Origin: Planctomycetota bacterium
Lineage (GTDB): Bacteria; Planctomycetota; GCA-002687715; DRQF01
Assembly (NCBI GenBank): GCA_024275615.1
Contig: JAJRYU010000737.1
Span: forward strand, 1-10,349
Length of the DNA stretch: 10,349 nt
Reading direction: 5' to 3'
Shown: positions 1 to 7,411 of the stretch, one piece after another
How positions within the stretch are numbered: position 1 is the stretch's first letter
How the letters are laid out: every line of letters begins with the position of its first letter
The notes under the pieces: model-generated
The model's input: only the letters and a program-made list of their open reading frames with translations
The model's database searches: none
Told to the model about the DNA's origin: nothing
Made by a program: the position numbers and the translations under genes

Positions 1-437
1 CAAGAAGGTAGTTTAAGAACCGTGGATAGTTTGCCGTTGCTATCGGTCCATGTTGCAGGAGACGGGTGGGTGTAACCATTGAAGAGAATCTGGTCGGAGA
101 ACCCATTGCTTCCCTTGTCTCTCAGGTCGATTTGAATGTTGAACATGCTCTTCAGGCTGGGCACTGAATTGATGACAATGGTGTTGCCTAAAGTACCCGC
201 ACGGTCGAGAAGCATGAGAACGGGAAAGGCCGTCGTGGTCGCCTGGATGTTCAAAAAGATCTCGGAATCCGTTAGCAAGGTGACGGGAATTGGCGAACAC
301 ATGTTGAGCGAGTTAAAAGCCGGGCCGTTCACCATGTATTGGTTGAAGATCTGTCCTTCAACGCCCGGACCACAAGTTTGAGCACCAGCAAGACCAGCCA
401 TGATTACGATGGCAGAAGCGATGAGTGAGATGCGCAT
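1..437 (-). CDS. Exported protein of unknown function, partial (paralog of the gene at 669-1943)
   Basis: The N-terminal 145 codons are visible; the C-terminus is cut by the left edge of the window. The protein starts MRISLIASAIVIMAGLAGAQ, a Sec-type signal peptide with a hydrophobic core and a likely cleavage site after AGA. The ATG at 437 is preceded by GGAGAGG five bases upstream, which supports this start. The mature part aligns with the N-terminal domain of the protein at 669-1943. Shared blocks include MFNIQIDLRDKG, DQILF, TWTD, GKL and a final PSC region. By my hand alignment about 75 of roughly 136 aligned residues are identical. The differences are a TCGP insertion after the signal peptide and a four-residue insertion before the MFNIQ block. 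I do not recognise the domain. The location is probably periplasmic or outside the cell. Whether the missing part has the NIDO-like second half of its paralog cannot be told. Confidence 0.85.
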   Translation of the reverse strand, partial: MRISLIASAIVIMAGLAGAQTCGPGVEGQIFNQYMVNGPAFNSLNMCSPIPVTLLTDSEIFLNIQATTTAFPVLMLLDRAGTLGNTIVINSVPSLKSMFNIQIDLRDKGSNGFSDQILFNGYTHPSPATWTDSNGKLSTVLKLPS

Positions 438-535
438 ATTTCCCTCTCCACAGGCCAAACAAGGGGATGGCCCACAGGTTTTGGTTGTTCAGGGAACGGC
501 TCTAATGGCCGCAATGCGCTCTTGAAGTGGAGGTG

Positions 536-564
536 AGTGTAGACTCTTTGATGGCGGAATGCAA
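536..564 (-). promoter_or_regulatory. Possible sigma70-type promoter for the partial exported-protein gene
   Basis: Read on the minus strand there is TTGCAT (559-564), then 17 bases, then TACACT (536-541). The first matches the -35 consensus at three of six positions, the second the -10 consensus at four of six. It lies about 100 bases upstream of the ATG at 437 and downstream of the terminator at 614-646, where a promoter for the partial gene would be needed. The remaining leader (438-535) shows nothing else clear apart from a five-base inverted repeat around 453-472. This is inference from motif and position only. Confidence 0.3.
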
Positions 565-613
565 ACAATTCGTCACGGCGGTCAAGAAAGAGACAGGCTC
601 ATCCTCACCCACC

Positions 614-646
614 AAAAAAAGCCGCAGCTGAGCTGCGGCTTTTTCT
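614..646 (-). terminator. Rho-independent terminator downstream of the exported-protein gene at 669-1943
   Basis: GCCGCAGC (621-628) pairs perfectly with GCTGCGGC (632-639) around a three-base loop. The hairpin is flanked by seven A on the left (614-620) and five T on the right (640-644). On the minus strand the stem is followed by seven T, the classic form for ending transcription of the gene whose stop codon is at 669-671. The flanking A and T runs can also pair and lengthen the stem. The structure could act on the plus strand too, but no plus-strand gene lies to its left. Confidence 0.9.
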
Positions 647-668
647 ACTATCAGTGAGGTCCTGGACC

Positions 669-1943
669 CTATTGAATGATGTACGACGAGTTTGCTGGCG
701 TCGTGTTGACAGCCGCCGTATTCTTCAAGAATACCATGCCTGGGCCAACAGGATGCAGGGGATTGTTAGCAAACCCGATCAGGTCGATAGGGTTCATGGT
801 CGCACCAGGTCCATGATCGAACAACTCGTAAGCTGACTTACCAGGCCCACGAATATTCATGGTGCCAAAGCGCATGCTCAAGTCTTGGCCAAAGTTTTGA
901 ACGCTAGGGTCGACTGAGTTCCCAGGTGTGATGCCCACAACCGTGTTGATCGAAGGCGTGCCATTGTAGCCGGGAACAAAGACGGCAATATCATCGTTGT
1001 CGGTGATGATGATCTCGCCACCGTGAGGACCAGTTGTGTTCGAGAACTCTGCCAAGTGATCATGAACGAACTTAACCTTGGTCAGACCTGTCGAATCACA
1101 GAACTGCTTGGCGTAAACGCGTGTTGATGGGTAAGGCATGCCCTGAGGCACGAGGTCATTGTAGAAACTCATGATGCGCGGGACGCCAGTCCGGACGGAG
1201 TTGACGGAGATGCTGGGGAAAGATGTGTCCGTCGCACCGAAGGAAACAAAACCGTTTGAGGAAATGAACGCCTGGGTGAACACAAGTCCGTAATACTTGA
1301 AAGTGAATCCTTGCAGGAAATTGAATGTTCCGAAATCCTCACCGAAACTATCGTCCAAAGCGAATTCGCGATAGCCGTTTGCAAACGTGCCTTGGTTGGC
1401 GGGAGTCGTGCGCAAATTGAAGGGTGGATTGGTCACATCAAAGACGAGCGCTTGAGTACTGATTTCAAACATGTTGAACGCAGGTGAAGTGATGCAAACA
1501 TCAAGTCCCGTTGTTGTGTTCACTATACATGAAGGAATCGATCCAAATGCAGTCAGTTTCCCTGCGGCGTCGGTCCATGTCTCCGAATTCGGATTGTCAT
1601 AACCACTGAACAAGATCTGATCACCGACGTAGCCGTTGGCGCCCTTGTCTCGCAGATCAATCTGTATGTTGAACATGTTGTAGGCATTGATGGAAATGGT
1701 GACGCCCAAGTTCCCGCCTTGGTCCATCAACATGATCACAGGAAAACTCGTATTGAACGCTTGCACGTTCATCGTGTTAACGCAATCCGTAATCGATGTA
1801 ACTTGAATAGGTGATGCTAAACCGATCGATGCAGATGCCGGTTGGTTGACCGAGTACTGATTGAAAAAGTTACCGACAACACCTTGACCATTTGCGACGC
1901 CGCCCAGCAGGACAACTATGGTCGTAATTAAGGTTAACCTCAT
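669..1943 (-). CDS. Exported protein of unknown function with NIDO-like second half
   Basis: The protein has 424 residues. MRLTLITTIVVLLGGVANGQ is a Sec signal peptide. Residues 21-140 are an N-terminal domain shared with the paralog at the left edge (MFNIQIDLRDKG, DQILF, TWTD, PSC). Residues about 190-345 resemble the nidogen-like (NIDO) pattern of secreted proteins. They contain a beta-rich GFTFKYYGLVFTQAFISSNG motif (212-231) followed by FVSFG, then a PRIMSFYNDLVP motif (255-266). A strand-rich stretch with GGEIIITDNDDIAVF (308-322) and a VVGITPG segment (335-341) follow. The C-terminus (to SYIIQ) has no recognisable sorting signal. I chose the ATG at 1943, not the in-frame TTG at 1949. 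AAGGGG sits seven bases before the ATG but would almost abut the TTG, and the ATG start matches the paralog. A strong terminator follows the stop. The molecular role is unknown; a surface or matrix protein is one possibility. The NIDO assignment is by eye. Confidence 0.8.
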   Translation of the reverse strand: MRLTLITTIVVLLGGVANGQGVVGNFFNQYSVNQPASASIGLASPIQVTSITDCVNTMNVQAFNTSFPVIMLMDQGGNLGVTISINAYNMFNIQIDLRDKGANGYVGDQILFSGYDNPNSETWTDAAGKLTAFGSIPSCIVNTTTGLDVCITSPAFNMFEISTQALVFDVTNPPFNLRTTPANQGTFANGYREFALDDSFGEDFGTFNFLQGFTFKYYGLVFTQAFISSNGFVSFGATDTSFPSISVNSVRTGVPRIMSFYNDLVPQGMPYPSTRVYAKQFCDSTGLTKVKFVHDHLAEFSNTTGPHGGEIIITDNDDIAVFVPGYNGTPSINTVVGITPGNSVDPSVQNFGQDLSMRFGTMNIRGPGKSAYELFDHGPGATMNPIDLIGFANNPLHPVGPGMVFLKNTAAVNTTPANSSYIIQ

Positions 1944-2452
1944 GGACAATCCCCTTGTTGACGCGCCGTTGGCGACGGATCAAATGCTAAAGTTGACATT
2001 TTAGGAAACGGCGAGGCACCGCCGCATTGCGCTCCTATCCCGTAGTCTACCTTAGTACGTGTCGGATTTCGAATCATTGAATCACGAACTTTTTTGGCTA
2101 ATCGGTGTTCCCCGAGCGGACGCTTGCAGTCCATTTGAACGACAACGCCATAAAGTCTTTTTTTCAAATAGCTTAACGTCGAGAGGCAGGATCCGGAGCG
2201 AGAAGCATACTCTTTCAGAATCTATTCGTGCCTCAAAGCATGAATGGCGTGGGTGCAGACCGAAAAGGCCCAGATTCGCAAGGAGTCATAGACACTTCCC
2301 GCCACCCAGCCTCAAGATTCAGCACTTTGGGGGGAGTAACGGACACCCTAGTTTCATCAAACATGAACGAGACATCCCCACAAATCACTTGGTTTTTACA
2401 TGAAACACACAAAACGGTGGAAGAGTGGCAACGATAACCACCGGAGAGCAGA
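1944..2452. other. Divergent intergenic region, 509 bases, no convincing gene
   Basis: This region separates the minus-strand exported-protein gene from the plus-strand phosphate transporter operon, so it must hold promoters for both. Several open frames cross it, but none has a ribosome binding site or protein-like composition. I found no tRNA or riboswitch. A perfect TTGACA at 1993-1998 lacks a matching -10 at the right distance. There are homopolymer-rich patches near 2090-2096 and 2157-2165. The only structured element is the small inverted repeat at 2351-2406, listed separately. Confidence 0.6.
2351..2406 (+). promoter_or_regulatory. Possible operator region upstream of the Na+/phosphate cotransporter
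   Basis: TTCAT (2353-2357) and ATGAA (2363-2367) form a perfect five-base palindrome around five bases. A second ACATGAA copy lies at 2398-2404, 37 bases after the first at 2361-2367. GTTTCAT (2351-2357) is also the exact inverse of ATGAAAC (2400-2406). The cluster sits about 50-100 bases before the transporter start, a usual place for a regulator site. It does not match the proteobacterial Pho box that I know. Repeats this short can arise by chance in AT-rich DNA. Confidence 0.2.
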
Positions 2453-3583
2453 ATGATCTCGAAGAGTCCAAGCAATCCAAGCTCAACCGCCTTCAAGGTG
2501 CTCATGCTTTTTGGGTTGCTCTACATTTTCTTGGTCGCCATCGACCTGATGGGCGGTTCTTTCAAGCTGATGGCAAAAGCTCACGCTGAGGGCCTTTTTG
2601 ATGACTTAAGCAACCCCTTCGCCGCCCTGTCGATGGGCATCTTGGCGACTGTGCTGGTGCAATCGAGTTCCGCCACAACATCCATGGTTGTGGCTGCGGT
2701 GGGGGCTCAACAGCTCAAACTTGATGTTGCTGTCTTCACCATCATGGGCTGCAACATCGGCACAACAGTGACCAACACTCTGGTGTCCTTGGGCCATGTC
2801 CGGCAGGACACGGAATTTCGGCGCGCCTTTGCCGGCTCGACAATGCACGATTTCTTCAACCTCATGGCCGTTGCCATTTTCTTGCCCTTGGAGATGGCCA
2901 CACACGTGCTGCAAAAATCGGCAACTTGGCTTTCGGGTTTGGTTTACGGTGACATCGAAGGCGGCAAGATATCCAATCCGCTGAAAATGGCATACAAGGC
3001 AACCTCAGGGCCGATCAAGAGCTTCGTTGCCAACGACCTTTCTCTCTCCACCAATGCCGCTGGTATTCTCCTCTTGGTCATTGCCCTTGCCTTTGTGTTT
3101 TTCGGCCTGATCATGATCACGCGGACCATGAAATCTCTCATGCTTGAGAGCATGGAACGGACCCTGAACCATGTTCTAGAAAAAAGTGGCCTGTTGGCCA
3201 TCGTTATCGGTGTCTTCCTCACCGTGGCAGTTCAGTCCTCGAGTGTCACCACTTCGCTCATGATTCCCCTCTTTGCGGCTGGAATCCTCAAGTTAGAAAA
3301 CGGTTTCCCGGTAACCCTGGGGGCCAACATTGGCACGACGGTCACAGCGTTCCTCGCCGCCTTGGCCACAGACGTCAACGGACTGACCATTGCGATCGTT
3401 CACCTCTTGTTCAATCTTGGTGCCACGGCCGTCATCTACCCGATACCCCAGATCCGCCGCATTCCCATCAGGCTTGCGATCCGCTTGGCGGAGCTCACGA
3501 TAAAGAACAAAGTATTTGCAGTCTTGTATGTTGTAGTCGTATTCATTCTGCTTCCACTTGGATGCAACTTGATTTTCAGCTAG
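2453..3583 (+). CDS. nptA: Na+/phosphate cotransporter (NptA/SLC34-type, Na_Pi_cotrans family)
   Basis: This inner-membrane protein of 376 residues should import inorganic phosphate driven by the sodium gradient. The family's two inverted structural repeats are plain. QSSSATTSM starts at residue 70 and QSSSVTTSL at residue 261; each is followed by a glycine-rich block, GCNIGTTVTN (99-108) and GANIGTTVTA (290-299). The QSSS motifs are the known substrate- and sodium-binding signature of the family. Hydrophobic segments lie near residues 14-33, 55-85, 134-150, 202-224, 246-262, 312-330 and 353-375. Its length is close to that of stand-alone bacterial NptA proteins. The longer E. coli YjbB type carries a fused PhoU domain, which here is a separate gene starting 9 bases downstream. 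GGAG six bases before the ATG supports the start. No sign of damage. Confidence 0.93.
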   Translation: MISKSPSNPSSTAFKVLMLFGLLYIFLVAIDLMGGSFKLMAKAHAEGLFDDLSNPFAALSMGILATVLVQSSSATTSMVVAAVGAQQLKLDVAVFTIMGCNIGTTVTNTLVSLGHVRQDTEFRRAFAGSTMHDFFNLMAVAIFLPLEMATHVLQKSATWLSGLVYGDIEGGKISNPLKMAYKATSGPIKSFVANDLSLSTNAAGILLLVIALAFVFFGLIMITRTMKSLMLESMERTLNHVLEKSGLLAIVIGVFLTVAVQSSSVTTSLMIPLFAAGILKLENGFPVTLGANIGTTVTAFLAALATDVNGLTIAIVHLLFNLGATAVIYPIPQIRRIPIRLAIRLAELTIKNKVFAVLYVVVVFILLPLGCNLIFS

Positions 3584-3592
3584 GAATTAATC

Positions 3593-4249
3593 ATGTTCGA
3601 ATGGCTAAAAAGTCTGGGACAAGAGGGAAATAGCCTTCGCCCTATTGTCGAGAATTTCAACCAGATGATGATGGATGGCCGGCACATGTTTGACCTGGTC
3701 ACCGCTTCACTCCTGGGAGGCGCAGAAGCCAACGTCATCCGCGAAGACCTTTTCAAGACGGATCAGAAGATCAACAAGGCCGAACAAGTCCTCAGGCGAT
3801 ACTTGGTCGTTCACGCCAGTGTCCATGGCGCCAGTGAGTTTCCAACTTGCCTTGTGCTCATGAGCATTGCCAAGGATGCCGAACGCATTGGTGACTACTG
3901 CAAGAACATGTTCGATGTTGCAGCCCAGCACCCCATTGACTCTTCAAGCGCCAATGGCCAAGCCATCATGCACTGCAAGGATCGTGTTTCCGCTCTTCTA
4001 GGCAAAATGATCGAGGCCTATCGATCTCAGGATGCCGAAGTCGCCAAAGAGCATCTGCGCGAATGTGACGAAATAGAAAACCTTTGCGACGCCAAGGTCG
4101 ACGGGCTCATTGTTGCCGGCGGTGGCTCCGATCATGTGGCATCCGCACTGGCGTTTAGGCATCTCAAACGCATTGTGGCCCATTCCAAAAACATCACCAC
4201 GTCCATCGTCATGCCCATCGACAAACTCGATTTCTTCGACGAACGATAG
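3593..4249 (+). CDS. PhoU-domain protein, partner of the Na+/phosphate cotransporter
   Basis: This soluble, helix-rich protein of 218 residues belongs to the PhoU family, regulators of phosphate transport that form three-helix bundles. The first repeat contains SIAKDAERIGDYCKNMFDVA (91-110), matching the family's E-x3-D metal motif with E97 and D101. The second repeat ends in AFRHLKRIVAHSKNITTSIV (187-206). There the equivalent positions appear to be K192 and A196, so that metal motif looks lost. The gene begins 9 bases after the transporter stop, and its AGGA ribosome binding site (3582-3585) overlaps that stop codon, so the two are almost certainly co-transcribed and coupled. It probably modulates the transporter rather than a Pst system, because no pst genes are present here. 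A terminator follows. Confidence 0.88.
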   Translation: MFEWLKSLGQEGNSLRPIVENFNQMMMDGRHMFDLVTASLLGGAEANVIREDLFKTDQKINKAEQVLRRYLVVHASVHGASEFPTCLVLMSIAKDAERIGDYCKNMFDVAAQHPIDSSSANGQAIMHCKDRVSALLGKMIEAYRSQDAEVAKEHLRECDEIENLCDAKVDGLIVAGGGSDHVASALAFRHLKRIVAHSKNITTSIVMPIDKLDFFDER

Positions 4250-4272
4250 ATCCACTTTCTCACATGAGAATG

Positions 4273-4314
4273 AGAAAAGCTGGTCGGCTGCCAAGGCAAC
4301 CAACCAGCTTTTCT
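4273..4314. terminator. Bidirectional terminator between convergent PhoU-like and TonB-receptor genes
   Basis: AGAAAAGCTGGT (4273-4284) is perfectly complementary to ACCAGCTTTTCT (4303-4314), a 12-base stem. The loop contains a smaller TGCC-AA-GGCA hairpin. The outer A and T runs sit on both sides, so the structure can end transcription of the PhoU-like gene (stop at 4247-4249) on plus and of the receptor gene (stop at 4345-4347) on minus. The U tract is interrupted by a C, so efficiency may be moderate. Confidence 0.8.
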
Positions 4315-4344
4315 TACGCCAACCTCAAAAGCTTGACACAATGA

Positions 4345-6525
4345 TCAGAAGCGGACGTCAAAGCCAATAACGGCGGCAAAACCGGCTTCCTGACTTCCCG
4401 ATCCATGGATTCGGTAGTTCTTGTCACCGATGTTCTCGAAGTTCAAGAACACGGTCTTGTCCGCATCAATGGCGTAGTCGAATCGCAAGTTGAAGAGAAT
4501 GTAGCCCGGCGTGCCATTCGGTGGGATCCGCTGGGTGTCATTCCTGTCCCGCGTATTCAGGCGATCAGCACGGTCAACAAATTCAACTTCGGCGCGTGCA
4601 TGAAAACCAGTGTCGCTGGGACGATAGTCCAAGGCAACCAAACCTTGAATTGGTGCGAGCCTTGAGGGAACTTGAGATTCGATGTTTGACGCCGAGGTCG
4701 GGAACGTATCAACTTGACCATCGATCCAAGAGAACTGACCACTTACAGTAAACTCTTCATCGATGTCCCACTCAACGTTGAATTCCGTGCCCAAGATATG
4801 TCCGTCACCCACGTTCGACTTGGTAATCACGGCTTCGCCGCCAAAGAAAGCTCCAGTCGGGCTGCGCACAATGGTATCGAACAAGAAGGTGTAGAAAAAC
4901 GCCGCATGAGCACGCACGGTGTCAGTGCGCAGATTGAGCCCTGCTTCCAGCCCCAAGAAGAACTCGGGATCCAGATTCGTCGAAGGAACTTCGATTTCGT
5001 TTGAGCGCGCTGAATCGAAACGGGTCAAGTCGCTCAAGTTGGGCGCTCGAAATCCCATGTTTGCGCTGGTGTAGGCCCGCAGTTCATCCATGACATCGAC
5101 GATAAACTTGGTGCTGCCAACAACCGCATCGAAGCTCTCATCCAAGTTGAACAGAGCGCCTGTGATCGGGTTCAAGACCGTGTCAGATTGGGCAGAAACA
5201 TGGGTGTAGCGCAAGCCCAAGGCCACACGACCCCAGTCGCTCAGGTCAATCGTGTCCTCGACGAAGACGCCAAAGGTCAAGTAAGTCGAACCATCCCCTA
5301 CAGGCCCTTGAGCAAAGATTGTCGAAGCACCGGTTGAAGGGGTGAATCGAGTTGAAAATGAATCGACCCAATCGATGTAAAGGTCGAGACCGTAGACCAA
5401 GCGGCCAATCGCCGTGGGAGAATTGAATTGAGCCGTGACGAAGAACGTCTCAAGGTCAAATCCTGAGCGGTCTTTTCGGCCACTCGAGCGAATCCGATCT
5501 TGGACTTCATTCTGGCTTTGGTATCCGGCCTTGAAAATGGCCTCATCGAAAAAGGAACCGTCGTAGAGAGTCGCCGTCAGCAAGACGAGGTCACGGTCTT
5601 GATCGAATTCCCGGCGCCGATCGCTGCCGGTTGTCGTGCCGTTGAAGGTGACACCATCCCGAGTACTGTGGATCCTGGGTACATTGTTCAGGTGGACACT
5701 TTGTACCAAGAGTTCCAACTCAAAGTCGTTGGAAACCATATAGCGAAACTTGGCGTCGAGGAAATAGGCGTCGTAGGAGAGACCTTCCTGCCGGCCCAAA
5801 TCACCACCGGCATTTGTTTCGCCGAAAGACTTGAAACTCAGCCCAATTCGGGCGCCGAACTTGCCGTCATCCGAAACCCCGACCTCGCCTCTGGAGATGT
5901 GGGAGTTTTCGGCGCTATTGAATCGATAGTAGATCCGGCCATGAAAATCCGTGCCATCGCCTTCTTCACCAAGATCAACTGGCGCCGTCAAAGCGGCGAC
6001 AACGCCTCCGGCCGCATCGCTGCCATAGAGGACACCAGCGGGTCCGTTCAAGACCTCAATTCGTCCTAATCCAAGAGGATCAACAGTGGCCCAATACTGA
6101 TTGGGACCATCGCGGAAAGCCGAATGGTTGATACGGATGCCGTCAACAGTCAAGGCCGTGCGAAAACCGGTGAAACCCCGGATGTAGGGTGAACCGAGCC
6201 CAGGTCCCGTTTTCTGAATAGCGATCCCTGGAACTCGCCTCAAGGCGTCGGGAAAGGTGGCAGGAACCCGAGAATGATCCAAATCACTGCCATTGATGCG
6301 AAACGTGCTTCCTGGCGTCTCAAATGCGGATTCTGCCACGCGCGAACCGGTGATAATGAGATCTTCCAACTCGGTAATAGCCTGACGGGCGTTACTTTTT
6401 TCCTCTTCATCCTGGGCCTGTTTGTGCCCTTTCAGAGCTTTCTCCATGCCATCGCCCGATTCTTGAGCCCAGACCTGGCCAAGGTTAAGAGCGAGGAATA
6501 TCGTAAAATAGGCAAAAATTCTCAT
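4345..6525 (-). CDS. TonB-dependent outer-membrane receptor
   Basis: The protein has 726 residues from the chosen start. MRIFAYFTIFLALNLGQVWA is a signal peptide, with cleavage likely after VWA. A charged linker follows, then a possible TonB box/plug start at LEDLIITGSR (53-62). The plug domain (about 55-175) contains DALRRVPGIAIQ, PYIRGFTGFRTALTVDGIRI and RIEVLNGPAGVLYGSDAAGG, all typical of the family. The rest is a beta-barrel with a GFRAPNLSDL block. A C-terminal FENIGDKNYRIHGSGSQEAG segment leads to a final aromatic F, as expected for BamA-assembled proteins. It should import a large or scarce ligand such as a siderophore, haem, cobalamin or glycan using TonB energy; the ligand cannot be read from the sequence. 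GGAGAAG lies nine bases before the ATG at 6525. An ATG at 6543 and a GTG at 6627 are also in frame but lack a ribosome binding site, and the GTG would overlap tonB. The gene is divergent from tonB. Confidence 0.92.
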   Translation of the reverse strand: MRIFAYFTIFLALNLGQVWAQESGDGMEKALKGHKQAQDEEEKSNARQAITELEDLIITGSRVAESAFETPGSTFRINGSDLDHSRVPATFPDALRRVPGIAIQKTGPGLGSPYIRGFTGFRTALTVDGIRINHSAFRDGPNQYWATVDPLGLGRIEVLNGPAGVLYGSDAAGGVVAALTAPVDLGEEGDGTDFHGRIYYRFNSAENSHISRGEVGVSDDGKFGARIGLSFKSFGETNAGGDLGRQEGLSYDAYFLDAKFRYMVSNDFELELLVQSVHLNNVPRIHSTRDGVTFNGTTTGSDRRREFDQDRDLVLLTATLYDGSFFDEAIFKAGYQSQNEVQDRIRSSGRKDRSGFDLETFFVTAQFNSPTAIGRLVYGLDLYIDWVDSFSTRFTPSTGASTIFAQGPVGDGSTYLTFGVFVEDTIDLSDWGRVALGLRYTHVSAQSDTVLNPITGALFNLDESFDAVVGSTKFIVDVMDELRAYTSANMGFRAPNLSDLTRFDSARSNEIEVPSTNLDPEFFLGLEAGLNLRTDTVRAHAAFFYTFLFDTIVRSPTGAFFGGEAVITKSNVGDGHILGTEFNVEWDIDEEFTVSGQFSWIDGQVDTFPTSASNIESQVPSRLAPIQGLVALDYRPSDTGFHARAEVEFVDRADRLNTRDRNDTQRIPPNGTPGYILFNLRFDYAIDADKTVFLNFENIGDKNYRIHGSGSQEAGFAAVIGFDVRF

Positions 6526-6595
6526 CTTCGTGATCTTCTCCATGATTCGAGACGTTAGCGGATGAGCATAAAACGCCAGAGGTCCTGTTGGGTTC
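6526..6595. promoter_or_regulatory. Divergent control region between receptor and tonB
   Basis: Only 70 bases separate the two start codons, so promoters for both must be packed here or reach into the opposing coding sequences. An AT-rich GCATAAAA stretch (6566-6573) could supply a -10 element on either strand (TATGCT on minus), but no matching -35 was found. I saw no convincing Fur-box palindrome. The ribosome binding site for tonB, AGAGGT (6578-6583), is 12 bases from its ATG and therefore weak. Confidence 0.35.
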
Positions 6596-7399
6596 ATGGG
6601 TTCAGAGAAAATCGAAAAAATTGTCACCAGCGACTATCGGCCCGGCGAAAGACCAGGACGAAAATCAGCGGGGCTCCGTTCGAACCGCGCGTTGATTGGG
6701 TCCTTGGTGGTCCATTTCTGCCTCCTGGCCGGACTGCTTCTGCGGGCATTTGTTTTCAATAGTCCCCCTCTTGCCAACCAACCCTTTCAGTTGACTGCCG
6801 AATTCAACGAGGAGGATAATCAGGAACCCACACCCGTGGAATTCAGTCACGAAGAGCCCCCTGTCCCGGACGAACACGTGGAAAGCCCCCTGCCTACTGT
6901 CTCGGACGAACCGATTGAACCAGCTCCCTGGCTGCGGCCGCACAAGGCTGAAGACCAACCCCTGTTGCCGGGCCCGAACGATCGCGCCGAACCACGCCCC
7001 AAAGACCTATCCCAAAAGTATCGTCTTCCCGTTAAACAAGTACAAAATAAACCCCAACCCCAAAAGGCTTCTACCCCGCCCAAAGCAAAGGCCGCAACCC
7101 CAGCACCAAGCGTGGCACGTTTAAGAACCGCCCGCAAGAAGTCTGGCGAGTGCCCCAAACCTCGCTATCCCAGGCGAGCCTTGCAGCGGGGTTTGGAGGG
7201 CAGAGTCACTTTTTTAGTCGACGTCAGTGAAACGGGCGAAGTCCTTGGTTTGCAACTGGAAAAGAGCTCCGGCCACGACATGTTGGATCGTGCGGCCAGG
7301 CGCGCGATCGAGAAATGGAGATTTGCCCCGGCGACTCGAGCCGGCAAACCCGTTCGCGATCGAGTCCGCGTCCCTATGACATTTCGGCTACCCAGATAG
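6596..7399 (+). CDS. tonB: TonB-family energy transducer
   Basis: The protein has 267 residues in the standard TonB order. A short cytoplasmic N-terminus (1-28) is followed by one membrane anchor, ALIGSLVVHFCLLAGLLL (about 31-48). Next comes a long periplasmic spacer rich in Pro, Glu and Lys (about 60-175). The C-terminal TonB domain (about 183-267) has CPKPRYPRRALQRGLEGRVT, an SGHDMLDRAARRAIEKWRF helix and the terminal VPMTFRLPR strand. TonB is held at the inner membrane by ExbB-ExbD and passes proton-motive energy to outer-membrane receptors. The divergent receptor next door is the natural candidate partner. No exbB/exbD lie in the window, so these must be supplied from elsewhere. The spacer is acidic in its first half and basic in its second, consistent with a rod crossing the periplasm. 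The start has only a weak ribosome binding site, so a slightly later start is possible. Confidence 0.88.
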   Translation: MGSEKIEKIVTSDYRPGERPGRKSAGLRSNRALIGSLVVHFCLLAGLLLRAFVFNSPPLANQPFQLTAEFNEEDNQEPTPVEFSHEEPPVPDEHVESPLPTVSDEPIEPAPWLRPHKAEDQPLLPGPNDRAEPRPKDLSQKYRLPVKQVQNKPQPQKASTPPKAKAATPAPSVARLRTARKKSGECPKPRYPRRALQRGLEGRVTFLVDVSETGEVLGLQLEKSSGHDMLDRAARRAIEKWRFAPATRAGKPVRDRVRVPMTFRLPR

Positions 7400-7411
7400 C
7401 AAGGGCGCGAT

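Noticed and set aside
1947..1949. TTG as an earlier start for the exported protein
   Set aside because: The AAGGGG binding site would be one or two bases away, and the paralog starts at the position equal to the ATG at 1943.
1993..1998. Perfect TTGACA as a plus-strand -35 element
   Set aside because: No -10-like hexamer occurs 16-18 bases downstream, and the nearest plus-strand gene is over 400 bases away.
1940..2167. Minus-strand open frame of 75 codons just upstream of the exported-protein gene
   Set aside because: It overlaps the exported protein's start codon and ribosome binding site, has no binding site of its own and no protein-like pattern.
2059..2403. Plus-strand open frame of 114 codons starting with GTG in the long intergenic region
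   Set aside because: There is no ribosome binding site, composition is rich in Arg, His, Ser and Pro like noncoding frames, and no motif is recognisable.
2233..2505. Minus-strand open frame of 90 codons overlapping the transporter start
   Set aside because: It is antisense to the well-supported transporter N-terminus and has no binding site or domain.
5500..6069. Long plus-strand open frame of 189 codons inside the receptor gene
   Set aside because: It lies fully antisense to the TonB receptor plug and barrel. The receptor motifs explain the region and the frame resembles no family.
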